Shown one piece after another: positions 1-7,610 of a stretch of 7,955 nucleotides of DNA. The stretch lies in assembly GCA_003641345.1 (NCBI GenBank), contig QNAD01000085.1, forward strand, positions 1 to 7,955. Direction: 5' to 3'. Within the stretch, counting starts at the first letter, position 1; every line of letters starts with the position of its first letter. Source of the DNA: Candidatus Zixiibacteriota bacterium (lineage in GTDB: Bacteria; Zixibacteria; MSB-5A5; GN15; FEB-12). The notes below the pieces were generated by a model. That model was given only the letters and a program-made list of their open reading frames with translations, made no database searches and was not told the DNA's origin. Position numbers and translations under genes: made by a program.

Positions 1-438
1 AAGCGTATTCAGGTCAATTGCCTTTTGATAAGAAGCTTTGGCATTTTCTGTTTTGTTTAGTTTCGTGTATGTTTCAGCGAGCAGTAACTGATAATGCATA
101 TTATTAGGGTATTTTTCGGTCTGTCTTAAAATTAGAAGTTCCACTTTTTCGAAAAATTCCAATTTGTTATAGCAATTAATAAGATTGCTGATAATAGTAG
201 AGTTGTCACTGTTCTCTTCGTAAAGCACTTCTAAAATCGCCGATGCACCTTTATAATTTCTCCCTATCATTAATTTTCTAGCAAGGTTAATTTGCTCCAT
301 TAGAGCAGAGTTTTGCTGAATATTAATTTTCTGTTTATTTTCATTAGGTTTTTTAAGAATAATTTCTTTTGCTGAAATAGAAGCAACAAAGATTGTTATT
401 AGTAAAAGAAACCAAATAAGTCTATTGAAAGTATTCAT
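1..438 (-). CDS. Exported TPR-repeat protein, 3' end cut by window edge
   Basis: The frame is open from the ATG at 436-438 to the left edge, giving 146 visible residues with no stop. Residues 1-23 form a signal peptide: a basic start (MNTFNR), a hydrophobic core (LIWFLLLITIFVA), and a likely cut after Ala23. After a polar linker (24-46) come about three tetratricopeptide-like helical pairs, near residues 47-79, 80-113 and 114-146. The last is the clearest (YQLLLAETYTKLNKTENA, then ASYQKAIDLN). TPR arrays bind other proteins, so the product is probably a periplasmic or envelope adaptor; its partner is not shown by the sequence. The start codon directly follows the TAG of the upstream DUF4175 gene, with only a weak GGA nine bases before it, which suggests translational coupling. 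A TPR gene beside DUF4175/DUF4159 genes suggests a shared role. TPR assignment is good; specific function is unknown. Confidence 0.85.
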   Translation of the reverse strand, partial: MNTFNRLIWFLLLITIFVASISAKEIILKKPNENKQKINIQQNSALMEQINLARKLMIGRNYKGASAILEVLYEENSDNSTIISNLINCYNKLEFFEKVELLILRQTEKYPNNMHYQLLLAETYTKLNKTENAKASYQKAIDLNTL

Positions 439-3400
439 CTAATTTTGTCCGTTGCCGATTGATGTTTCTGATTCAATTTGTAAAATGGCTTTGAAATATG
501 CTTTGATCTGTTTCTCATATTGCGGAGGATAATTCTCACCCAGATATCGGCGTAACCTATCTTCAAGTTTAGTTTTGTCATTAAGAATATCATTTGTTAA
601 TTCGGGGGGTAGGAAAACAGCATTGGTTTTTGCGGAGTTTGCTTTTCTTTGGTTTGAGAAATCTTTTTTATATAAAGAACGGCTGGCTTCAAGCATCCTG
701 GAATAAACTTTAACCTGTCGGTCAAATAGCTCCTGACTGATATCCCCTTCTGCCATTGTTTCTTCAATCTCCCTCATTTCTTTGGCAATATCATCAAGCC
801 GTCCCAAAACCTGCCGTGAACCGCCAAACTCTTGATTGAGTTGTTCCATGGATTTTCTGATAGTTTGTTGTTCACCGGCTAATCTTTGCAGAGATTGTCT
901 TGCTTTCTGAGATTCTTTTTGTCCGGACTGCGACGGTTTGTTGCATTGGTTTTGAGTTTGCTGGTTTAATTTATTTTGTTTATTGCATAGTGATTGTAGT
1001 TGTTGATTTGGTTTATCACAGCTACCGCCTTTGTTGCACTGTTTTTGTTTTTGCAAAGATTCCATTAATCTGATTGATGTTTTATTAAGTTTGGTCATTG
1101 CTTCGCGTTGATGTTGTGTTGCCATATAACCTTTTTTGCTATCGAAACCGGTCGTTGCCATCTCCATCTGTTTGGTAGCCTCATCTACCAGACTCTGAAG
1201 TTCCGCCGCAACAAACGGAGATTCTTTTCCAAGTTCTGATATCTGATTTTTAAGACCATTACAGGAACTCATTAAATCCTGTTGGGATTTTGCAATCTCT
1301 TTTAGTGCAAGAGAGGCTGGATTAATATTATCGCTTTCATCGAGTAAATCTTCCTGATTTTTGGAAAGATAGTTGGCATCATCCAGAGCTTTTCTCATCG
1401 CCGCTTTAATTTTTTCCTGATTGCTTCCTTTCATAGCCTGCATTTGTTTCTGCATTTTATCCATCATTTGCATCAATTTAGAGTAGGCTTTTTTGCCTTG
1501 AGAAGAAGCGTCATTTTTTTTCTTATCAGATAGAGCCTGAGACATCTTTTGCATATTTTGGCCGGCGTCAGTTTTTTCCAAAGCTTCGGAAAATTTATTT
1601 GTTTCGGAAGAGCTTTCCATTTGTGCTTGTTTTTGAATATCTTTTAATTCTTTCAGTTCTTTTTTCAAATTTTGCAAATCTTTTTTAATTTGATTTTCTT
1701 TTTCGGATAGGATGGGAAGTGAATTTTTATCAGATTCTTCAGTATTTTTATTCATTTCTTCCTGTTTTTTTATCAAATCTTCTACTTTACGAAGCATCGC
1801 TTCCATTTTTTGTTCGAGTTGCATTTTTTTAAGTAACGCCAAAGTGCGTTCCAACCGTTCCATAAGTTCTTTCTGGGACATCTCAAAATCTTTTAAAGCA
1901 TCTTCTATTTTCTGTTGTTCCATTTCCTTGAGAGCTTCCATTAGCTTTTTCTGGGCTTCTTTCATTTCCGGAGTGGCAATTTCTTCAAACAATTTTTGAA
2001 TTTGCTGTAACTTTTCTATAATTTCCCGGCTCATAAGAGAATTATCAGACATCTTATCAATCGACTTATCCATCTCTTTAGCCATCTTATTAATTTTGCT
2101 CACCATGTCGCTGTTTTTATCCAGAATATTTTCAAGCTCTTTTTGTTGTTGCCAGTCTGTTTTTCTGTTTGCGATATTTTCAGCCTGAAGTTTACGGCTG
2201 ACTTTTTTAAGACGTTCAGATAATTCTTTGCCAGACTTTATAATCTGTTCGGTATTAATAATTCTTTTCGCATTTTGCCCTTCCGATTCAGATATGATCT
2301 CATCAAGCGAGGGCAGGCGGGCTATATACTGGCGTGATTTTGTAATTTTTGGACCGGATATTTTATCATTATCCGCAACTTCAAAATAATAAACTGCATA
2401 ATCCCCCGGGAACAGGTTCAACTGATCCATATCCCAATTGAATTCAATTTCACCTTCGGTTTTAATTTTGTCAGAAAAATGTAGAACAGCAACATTTTCA
2501 TCGGAACGAGTACGATGAGAAACCACCGTATATTTTAAAACCAGCGACGAAAATCCGAAATCATCAAATATTCTTACTTTTAAAGGAAGCAGTAAATCAT
2601 CGCTAAGATTAACATCGAATCCTGGACGAAGAACATCAATCGATGGGTACTCATCTTCGATAGCAGTAATATAATATTCAATAGGGTCAGGATTATTTTC
2701 GCCAAGATGGTCGGTCAGGCTAATATAAAACCCTTGAGATTTATCAACAATTAAAGAACGTTCTGCAAATTTGCCGTCAACTTTCAAAGGGAGTCGGCTT
2801 GAGTCTGACATTACTAAAGAAGCCATTTCGACCGGAAGGTTGGTTTCAATTCTCATATTAGCACGGCTACCAACAACAGCCGAAAAGGAACCATTGTTTT
2901 CATCTATTATGGTTGGTTCCAAAGAAGTGTAGTCAGGATAAAAGATTGAAAGTTTTATATTATTTACACGTGGTCTGTCAACAACATCGATTTTTTGAAT
3001 ATCAGTTTTAAGCCGTCCGGCTTTTACATAATAATCAAAAGATTTGTTAATTTGTCTTAAAGTAGAAGAAATAAACAGCGAATCGCCAAGTTCAATTTCA
3101 TACTTTCTAATTTTTTTTAACTCAATTTCAATTGTTTGCCAACTGCCTCCTGCCAGACGATAATGGATAGATGCGTTTTCTGGAAGTTCATCACCAAAAA
3201 TTGAAGCACCAATCTCTATATCACGATATTTAACCCATTCCATTGAATCGGGAAAAGGGATAACTTTGTAGCCTATCGGTGGGGCGATAACTTCGGTGGG
3301 ATTGGAATATACATTGAAGGAATGACTGAACATGCCGGGTGAAGTTACTACCATAAGAATTGCCGCCAATGCTGCAACCAGAAATCTTTTCCCTGTTTTT

Positions 3401-3849
3401 AGTATTGGATTGAAAGTTACCGCCTCGTTGAAATCAATAACGGATGCTTTTTCAAAAGCCTGTTTGAAAGTAAGTTCAATCAGGTCGGTTGAATATGACT
3501 GGTGCTGTTTGGTTTGAAAAAATTGAACAGCGGCAACTAATCTGCCTTTTAATTCTTTATGTTTATTTTCCAATGATAAGGCTACCTGAATAATAGTTCC
3601 ATCGCTGATTTTCCACAATGCAAACCTTGCAAAGAAATAAAGAGTTGTCAGTGAAGCAATAATAAGAGCAGATATTTTAACAGCGATCGGAAGGATTATA
3701 AATTTAGCCAATAATGACAAAAGCAGGGAAGTTAAAATAACTGCCGTAAGTGAAGTAATAATTCCGGCTGAGAACAGAACAATTCTTTGTTTTATAAGAA
3801 CCCGTTTTAACAGTTGGGTTAATTTTTCAGTAGATTTTATTCTATTCAT
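439..3849 (-). CDS. Large DUF4175-type inner-membrane protein with long periplasmic coiled coil
   Basis: This 1136-residue protein resembles the DUF4175 family, whose function is unknown. Two membrane helices lie near residues 23-47 and 50-75 and a third near 155-170. The segment at about 171-515 is beta-rich and Ig-like, with motifs such as RIFDDFGFSSLVLKY and YYFEVADND that I associate with this family. From about 516 to 1063 the chain is almost wholly charged, Gln/Met/Lys/Glu-rich helix with heptad character. A Gln/Asn-rich insert at 938-969 holds four of the protein's five cysteines; the fifth is Cys863. The end (about 1078-1125, with ENYPPQYEKQIKAYFKAI) is a short helical tail. With three helices, most of the protein should lie in the periplasm. 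AGGA at 3857-3860 sits seven bases before the ATG and supports this start. It follows the DUF4159 gene by 43 bases and abuts the TPR gene. Family assignment is from recalled motifs; the role is not known. Confidence 0.85.
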   Translation of the reverse strand: MNRIKSTEKLTQLLKRVLIKQRIVLFSAGIITSLTAVILTSLLLSLLAKFIILPIAVKISALIIASLTTLYFFARFALWKISDGTIIQVALSLENKHKELKGRLVAAVQFFQTKQHQSYSTDLIELTFKQAFEKASVIDFNEAVTFNPILKTGKRFLVAALAAILMVVTSPGMFSHSFNVYSNPTEVIAPPIGYKVIPFPDSMEWVKYRDIEIGASIFGDELPENASIHYRLAGGSWQTIEIELKKIRKYEIELGDSLFISSTLRQINKSFDYYVKAGRLKTDIQKIDVVDRPRVNNIKLSIFYPDYTSLEPTIIDENNGSFSAVVGSRANMRIETNLPVEMASLVMSDSSRLPLKVDGKFAERSLIVDKSQGFYISLTDHLGENNPDPIEYYITAIEDEYPSIDVLRPGFDVNLSDDLLLPLKVRIFDDFGFSSLVLKYTVVSHRTRSDENVAVLHFSDKIKTEGEIEFNWDMDQLNLFPGDYAVYYFEVADNDKISGPKITKSRQYIARLPSLDEIISESEGQNAKRIINTEQIIKSGKELSERLKKVSRKLQAENIANRKTDWQQQKELENILDKNSDMVSKINKMAKEMDKSIDKMSDNSLMSREIIEKLQQIQKLFEEIATPEMKEAQKKLMEALKEMEQQKIEDALKDFEMSQKELMERLERTLALLKKMQLEQKMEAMLRKVEDLIKKQEEMNKNTEESDKNSLPILSEKENQIKKDLQNLKKELKELKDIQKQAQMESSSETNKFSEALEKTDAGQNMQKMSQALSDKKKNDASSQGKKAYSKLMQMMDKMQKQMQAMKGSNQEKIKAAMRKALDDANYLSKNQEDLLDESDNINPASLALKEIAKSQQDLMSSCNGLKNQISELGKESPFVAAELQSLVDEATKQMEMATTGFDSKKGYMATQHQREAMTKLNKTSIRLMESLQKQKQCNKGGSCDKPNQQLQSLCNKQNKLNQQTQNQCNKPSQSGQKESQKARQSLQRLAGEQQTIRKSMEQLNQEFGGSRQVLGRLDDIAKEMREIEETMAEGDISQELFDRQVKVYSRMLEASRSLYKKDFSNQRKANSAKTNAVFLPPELTNDILNDKTKLEDRLRRYLGENYPPQYEKQIKAYFKAILQIESETSIGNGQN

Positions 3850-3892
3850 GCAAGCATCCTGATATTGTCAGTTAGCAATTATTGGAATATAG

Positions 3893-4630
3893 TTAATATA
3901 ACAAAGCATAAGTTAAAATGTTCAGTCCCATTTTTAAAGCGGCTTCTCTCTTGTCGGACGGGTCGTTGTGCACTTGAGAATCTTCCCACCCATCACCTAT
4001 ATCGGACTCTACCAGAAAATATAAAACTACCCGTCCATTGAGAATTATTGCATACCCCCTTGGAGGTTTGCCGTCATGTTCATGTATTTTGGGAGGACCC
4101 TCGGGAAAATCATAAAAACAGTGATATAATGGATGACTGAACGGGAGTTCAACAATTTCTCTTTCCGGAAAAAGTTCAGCCATTTCCGTTTTGAAAGTTT
4201 TATCCATGCCATAAGAATCATTTACAAACAAAAAGCCCCCACCGGCTAAATATCTACGTAATCGTTCTTTTTCCTCAGCTCCAAAACTTATAACGCCATG
4301 TCCAGTAGCAAATAAAAACGGGTATTGGAACAGATCTGCATCCATAATGGTAATCTGTCTTTCAAGCGTATCTATTGGATATGGGCTGTTTTCATCTAAG
4401 AAATGAAGAAAATTTGGAATTGCAGAATTGCCCCAGTACCAATCACCGCCACCGCTGTAATGCAGACGGGCAACTTTTATTGCCGAGGGATTGGGGTGAA
4501 TGCCTTTTTCCGGTTTTTGAAGACCAAGTTGGCGGATAATTTCCTGTTGATTTCTTTGAGCTTGGATTTCAACTGCTGAAGAAGAAAACAAAATCAGCAA
4601 AAACAAAATTTTTAGATATAACTTTCCCAT
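3893..4630 (-). CDS. Exported DUF4159 family protein
   Basis: The 245-residue product has an N-terminal signal peptide (MGKLYLKILFLLILFSSSAV, likely cut near AQA-type residues 23-25) followed by one DUF4159 domain. Recognisable blocks are ARLHYSGGGDWYWGNS (54-69), LFATGHGVISF (106-116), a Gly-rich strand GGGFLFVNDSYGMD (130-143), HEHDGKPPRGYAI (183-195) and DIGDGWED (210-217). The family is thought to have a class I glutamine-amidotransferase-like fold, but the usual nucleophile Cys is absent here: the only cysteine is Cys171, outside the GHG elbow. A binding or structural role is therefore more likely than amidotransferase activity. In many genomes DUF4159 domains occur near MoxR, DUF58 and BatA-type genes, and here the neighbour is DUF4175. 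No clear Shine-Dalgarno precedes the ATG, but no other in-frame start keeps the signal peptide. Family call is confident; function is unknown. Confidence 0.88.
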   Translation of the reverse strand: MGKLYLKILFLLILFSSSAVEIQAQRNQQEIIRQLGLQKPEKGIHPNPSAIKVARLHYSGGGDWYWGNSAIPNFLHFLDENSPYPIDTLERQITIMDADLFQYPFLFATGHGVISFGAEEKERLRRYLAGGGFLFVNDSYGMDKTFKTEMAELFPEREIVELPFSHPLYHCFYDFPEGPPKIHEHDGKPPRGYAIILNGRVVLYFLVESDIGDGWEDSQVHNDPSDKREAALKMGLNILTYALLY

Positions 4631-4693
4631 CTATATAATATACAACTAAACTTCGTCTTTTGATTAAAAAAATTCAATTAAAGTAAATTTTCT

Positions 4694-6520
4694 TTACAGA
4701 ATAACAGATGTAATTGAAAAACGGAAAGTTATCCCTGACATAGGATAACCATGCACAATTTGATATTCTGTATCAAAAAGATTATGAATTGCTGTTTTTA
4801 GAGTAATATTTTCAGTTACTTCATAATTTCCTGATATATTAGTCACAAAATAATTATCCAAGACAATATCTGTTCCTGATGAATCTGAATGTGGGTTTAA
4901 AGCCATGATGCTGTTTAGATTTATTCTGATTTTATTAATTTTTGAATTTAAATTAAATGCAATTTTATTCTCAGGGACAGGTGTAGAAAAGTTATCCATA
5001 TTCAAATGAGTGTATGACAAATTTAAATTATAGTTTTTTTCAAAATATTTAAACTCAAACTCAAGTCCGTTATGAAAATATTTATCCTGATTGGCAAAAA
5101 TCACAGGTGGGGGAGAATTTGGATTTAACTTTGTTGTAATAAGATTTTTCCCCTCCCGATAAAAGAACGCTGATTCAATTTTGATATTATCACTGAATTT
5201 ATTAAAATATCCAATCTCAAAATTAGAGCCTTCTTCGACTTTTAAAGAGTCCGAAGATATTGGGAATAAACTAGTTTCATTGATAGTTGGATTACGATAA
5301 GAAGTTGCTACGAGAAATTTCAAAGAACCTAATTGTTCCAAAGAATAAATTGACCCAGCTTGATATACGAAATGTCCATCAGAGGCTTCGTTATGAATAT
5401 ATCTGCCACCGGCAGTCAAATTCAGTTTATTTGTTAATTGAATTTCAGAATTTAGATGAAAAGCAAGTTCAGACTCTGAAAAATGTTCGGTGTTGATTGC
5501 AGGTGTATTATTTTTAGCCATACCGCCTAATTTGTTGAATGAAATTCCACCGGACAGGCTTAAGCCTGTTTGATTTATATTTTTAAGTCTTCCAAATAAA
5601 TCAACTCCATTTAAACGGTCCACAGATGAAAAACCATCGCTGAAAAGATGCTCTCCATAATTATTATAAATCCTTAAAGAAATTGCATATTTTTTAACAG
5701 ATTTATTAATACCAAAAGTCAAACCGGTTCTGAAAATATCTCCAGTGAAGGTATTCGGGTTATATAGAGTGCCAGGGTCGGAAAAATCGAAAGAACTGAA
5801 TTTACTGCTTACGAAATAATCATATCCGTTCTGTTTGGGAAATTGTATGCGAATACCTCCGGAACGAATGAGAAACTGATTGTCGGTTCGAAAATTATCT
5901 GTCTCTTCATAATCATACCAGCCGGCTAAAATTGATTTACCAATTTTTTTTGAATATTGCACTGTCCCATTCCAATTGTTGTAACTGCCACGGCTTAATT
6001 CAAGTTTTGTAAATTGATCTAAATCTGGTCGGTAGAACGATGTAAACTCTATCACTCCGGCAATAGCATTAGAGCCATACATAGTTGATGCTGAACCTTT
6101 TATTATTTCAGCAGAGTAAATGCCTGTTTTTCGATAAGTATCAGGAAGAGGATGTCCGAATAAGCCGGCTAAGTCCGGACGACCATCGGTTAAAACAAGT
6201 ACCCCTCGATTAGGGGAAAAGCCCAAACCTCTTATTGATATTTTACCCTGTCCTCTTATTCCAAGTCCATAACCGCTACCATTTACATTGCTTAATGATA
6301 TGGAACTAAAATTGTCATCAAGTATGGACAGTAGGTTATTTTCGTTTGCGTTTTGAATTTTTTGATGACTAATCACACTAACCGAGTTGACGATTTTTGA
6401 AAGTCGGGTCGGTTCTTTTGTGGCAGTGACAATAATAGGATCAAGTTCGACTTGAACGGAATCAACTTGGGTTGTATTAGAACCAAGTAATGATGTTAAT
6501 AACAACAAAGTTTTAAACAT
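4694..6520 (-). CDS. TonB-dependent outer-membrane receptor, BtuB-like
   Basis: The 608-residue protein is a TonB-dependent receptor that should take up a scarce ligand through the outer membrane using energy from TonB-ExbBD. A short signal peptide (residues 1-16) is followed by a TonB box, DPIIVTATKEP (27-37). The plug spans about 38-162 and shows IRGLGFSPNRGVLVLTDGRP (97-116, slightly variant), EIIKGSAS (138-145) and YGSNAIAGVIEF (148-159). The rest is alternating beta-strand with aromatic girdles, as in a 22-strand barrel. The end (580-608) has NLFDTEYQIVHGYPMSG, like the BtuB C-terminus, and total length is close to BtuB (about 614). The last residue is Leu, not the usual aromatic. Cobalamin is thus one candidate ligand, but heme, siderophores or other metals are not excluded. 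It is preceded by its own candidate promoter and strong Shine-Dalgarno, and the DUF4159 gene follows after 63 bases. Confidence 0.92.
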   Translation of the reverse strand: MFKTLLLLTSLLGSNTTQVDSVQVELDPIIVTATKEPTRLSKIVNSVSVISHQKIQNANENNLLSILDDNFSSISLSNVNGSGYGLGIRGQGKISIRGLGFSPNRGVLVLTDGRPDLAGLFGHPLPDTYRKTGIYSAEIIKGSASTMYGSNAIAGVIEFTSFYRPDLDQFTKLELSRGSYNNWNGTVQYSKKIGKSILAGWYDYEETDNFRTDNQFLIRSGGIRIQFPKQNGYDYFVSSKFSSFDFSDPGTLYNPNTFTGDIFRTGLTFGINKSVKKYAISLRIYNNYGEHLFSDGFSSVDRLNGVDLFGRLKNINQTGLSLSGGISFNKLGGMAKNNTPAINTEHFSESELAFHLNSEIQLTNKLNLTAGGRYIHNEASDGHFVYQAGSIYSLEQLGSLKFLVATSYRNPTINETSLFPISSDSLKVEEGSNFEIGYFNKFSDNIKIESAFFYREGKNLITTKLNPNSPPPVIFANQDKYFHNGLEFEFKYFEKNYNLNLSYTHLNMDNFSTPVPENKIAFNLNSKINKIRINLNSIMALNPHSDSSGTDIVLDNYFVTNISGNYEVTENITLKTAIHNLFDTEYQIVHGYPMSGITFRFSITSVIL

Positions 6521-6523
6521 GTT

Positions 6524-6530
6524 CTCCTCT
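6524..6530 (-). promoter_or_regulatory. Ribosome binding site of the TonB receptor gene
   Basis: On the minus strand AGAGGAG lies just before the receptor ATG, with three bases (AAC) between. The match to the anti-Shine-Dalgarno is strong and the spacing is short but usable if AGAGG is taken as the core (five bases). It fixes the start at 6520; no other in-frame ATG occurs nearby. The DUF4159 and TPR genes of the window lack such a site. Confidence 0.7.
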
Positions 6531-6543
6531 AATGATTTTTTTA

Positions 6544-6573
6544 TAAATCTATAAGAGGATATACGATAGTCAA
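6544..6573 (-). promoter_or_regulatory. Candidate promoter of the TonB receptor (and perhaps downstream genes)
   Basis: Immediately after the secF terminator the minus strand reads TTGACT (6573-6568), a 16-base spacer, and TAGATT (6551-6546). This resembles sigma-70 -35/-10 boxes. The same bases fit the Bacteroidota pattern: TTG, 19 bases, then TAGATTTA, close to TAnnTTTG. Transcription would begin around 6535-6540, leaving a leader of roughly 15-20 bases with the Shine-Dalgarno inside. The position in a short gap between a terminator and a start codon supports it. No promoter was tested and AT-rich DNA gives chance matches. Confidence 0.45.
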
Positions 6574-6575
6574 TG

Positions 6576-6605
6576 AAAAAAAACCGGAGGATTTCTCCTC
6601 CGGTT
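6576..6605 (-). terminator. Rho-independent terminator of the secDF operon
   Basis: On the minus strand a perfect 10-bp stem, AACCGGAGGA pairing with TCCTCCGGTT, encloses a GAAA loop (6592-6595). It is followed by a run of eight T (6583-6576), two of which belong to the stem end. It lies about 55 bases after the secF stop and before the receptor promoter, so it should end secD-secF transcription. On the plus strand there is no T-tract after the hairpin, so it works in one direction. The remaining bases of the gap (6606-6660) show nothing further. Confidence 0.9.
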
Positions 6606-6660
6606 CATATTTAAGAAACAATTAACAAAAATCGTCAGATAGAGTCGCTGTGCAACTGAC

Positions 6661-7590
6661 CTATTTGAAACGCACCGGGCGACGAGCCTCCCATTCTACA
6701 ACAATCGGGCTGGCAACAAATATGGAACTGTAAGTTCCAATTATCACACCTAAAATCATAGCGAGAGAGAATCCTCTTAAAACATCGCCACCGATTAAAT
6801 AAAGGGAACCAACAACAAATATAACTGTAATTGAAGTGTTAAATGTTCTGGAAAGCACATCATTAATTGAGAGGTTTACCGCAGAGGCAAACTCCCCTTT
6901 GGTGCGGTATTTTTTTAGATTTTCTCGAATACGATCAAAGACAACCACCGTATCCGTCAGAGAGTATCCGGCTAAAGTTAATAAAGCGGTTACAATCAGC
7001 AAATCATATTCAAAGCCGAAAATGTAAAATATTCCCATTACTGCCAAAACATCATGGAATGTTGCAATAGTAGCGGCAATACCGCTTCGAAAATCAAAGC
7101 GAATCCATATATATATAACAATTCCAAACAATGATAGCAAAATTGCTTTTTGGGCATCGTTTCTCAAAGTTTCACCAACAACCGGTCCGATAATATGTTC
7201 GGAAACAATCTCAAACTGGTTGCCTTCGAATTTTGAAGTCAGAATTTGTTTTAACAGATTGACTTTTTGTTTTCCTACGGCTTCTGTTTCCGGTTGTTTG
7301 ATTTTTATAATAAAAGCATAAGGAGATTTTTCAAATCCTTGCATCTGTGTGATTTGTGCATTTGGGAATTCTGCTTTTACGATACTTCTTAATTTTTCGA
7401 TTGTAGTTTCGTTTTGGAAATAACCTTTTACCATAACACCACCGGCAAAATCAATACCCATATTAGCATTTCCGGTTGAAATCATTGCAAAGGCGTAAAG
7501 CCCAAGAGCTATCAGTGCCAGCGATACAAAAAAGGCAATTTTGCGGACACCGATAAAATTAATTTTTGTTTCACCAATTATTCTAAACAT
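6661..7590 (-). CDS. secF: Protein translocase subunit SecF
   Basis: SecF works with SecD in the inner membrane and uses the proton gradient to pull exported proteins from the SecYEG channel. The 309-residue length is usual for the family. A first membrane helix lies near residues 17-38, followed by the GIDFAGG motif (45-51) and a periplasmic P1 head domain (about 52-132). Then comes EHIIGPVVGETLRNDA (131-146) and five more helices. The proton-path region is seen in TFHDVLAVMGI (177-187) and GYSLTDTVVVFDRIREN (208-224), which hold the conserved Asp180, Asp213 and Asp219. The end is the short basic tail EARRPVRFK. GAAGGA at 7599-7604 is eight bases upstream of the ATG. secD lies 20 bases upstream, so the two are co-transcribed. 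Nothing appears broken. Confidence 0.97.
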   Translation of the reverse strand: MFRIIGETKINFIGVRKIAFFVSLALIALGLYAFAMISTGNANMGIDFAGGVMVKGYFQNETTIEKLRSIVKAEFPNAQITQMQGFEKSPYAFIIKIKQPETEAVGKQKVNLLKQILTSKFEGNQFEIVSEHIIGPVVGETLRNDAQKAILLSLFGIVIYIWIRFDFRSGIAATIATFHDVLAVMGIFYIFGFEYDLLIVTALLTLAGYSLTDTVVVFDRIRENLKKYRTKGEFASAVNLSINDVLSRTFNTSITVIFVVGSLYLIGGDVLRGFSLAMILGVIIGTYSSIFVASPIVVEWEARRPVRFK

Positions 7591-7610
7591 TTTTTTATTC
7601 CTTCTTTCAT

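Noticed and set aside
1712..1999. Plus-strand open frame of 95 codons opposite the DUF4175 coiled coil.
   Set aside because: It is the antisense of Lys/Glu/Gln-rich codons, giving a Ser/Phe/Ile-rich product with no recognisable domain.
3847..3858. Minus-strand three-codon frame ATG CTT GCA TGA overlapping the DUF4175 start.
   Set aside because: It is too short to be distinguished from chance, although its stop overlaps the ATG.
4631..4693. Possible separate promoter before the DUF4159 gene (TTGAAT at 4672-4677 and TATTAT at 4635-4640).
   Set aside because: The spacing between the two boxes is far too long, and the -10-like box lies almost on the start codon. AT-rich DNA gives such matches by chance.
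5287..5496. Plus-strand open frame of 69 codons opposite the TonB receptor.
   Set aside because: It lies within the receptor barrel on the other strand, with no supporting start signal or domain.
6836..7070. Two overlapping plus-strand open frames opposite secF.
   Set aside because: They overlap each other and the highly conserved secF, and their products resemble no family.
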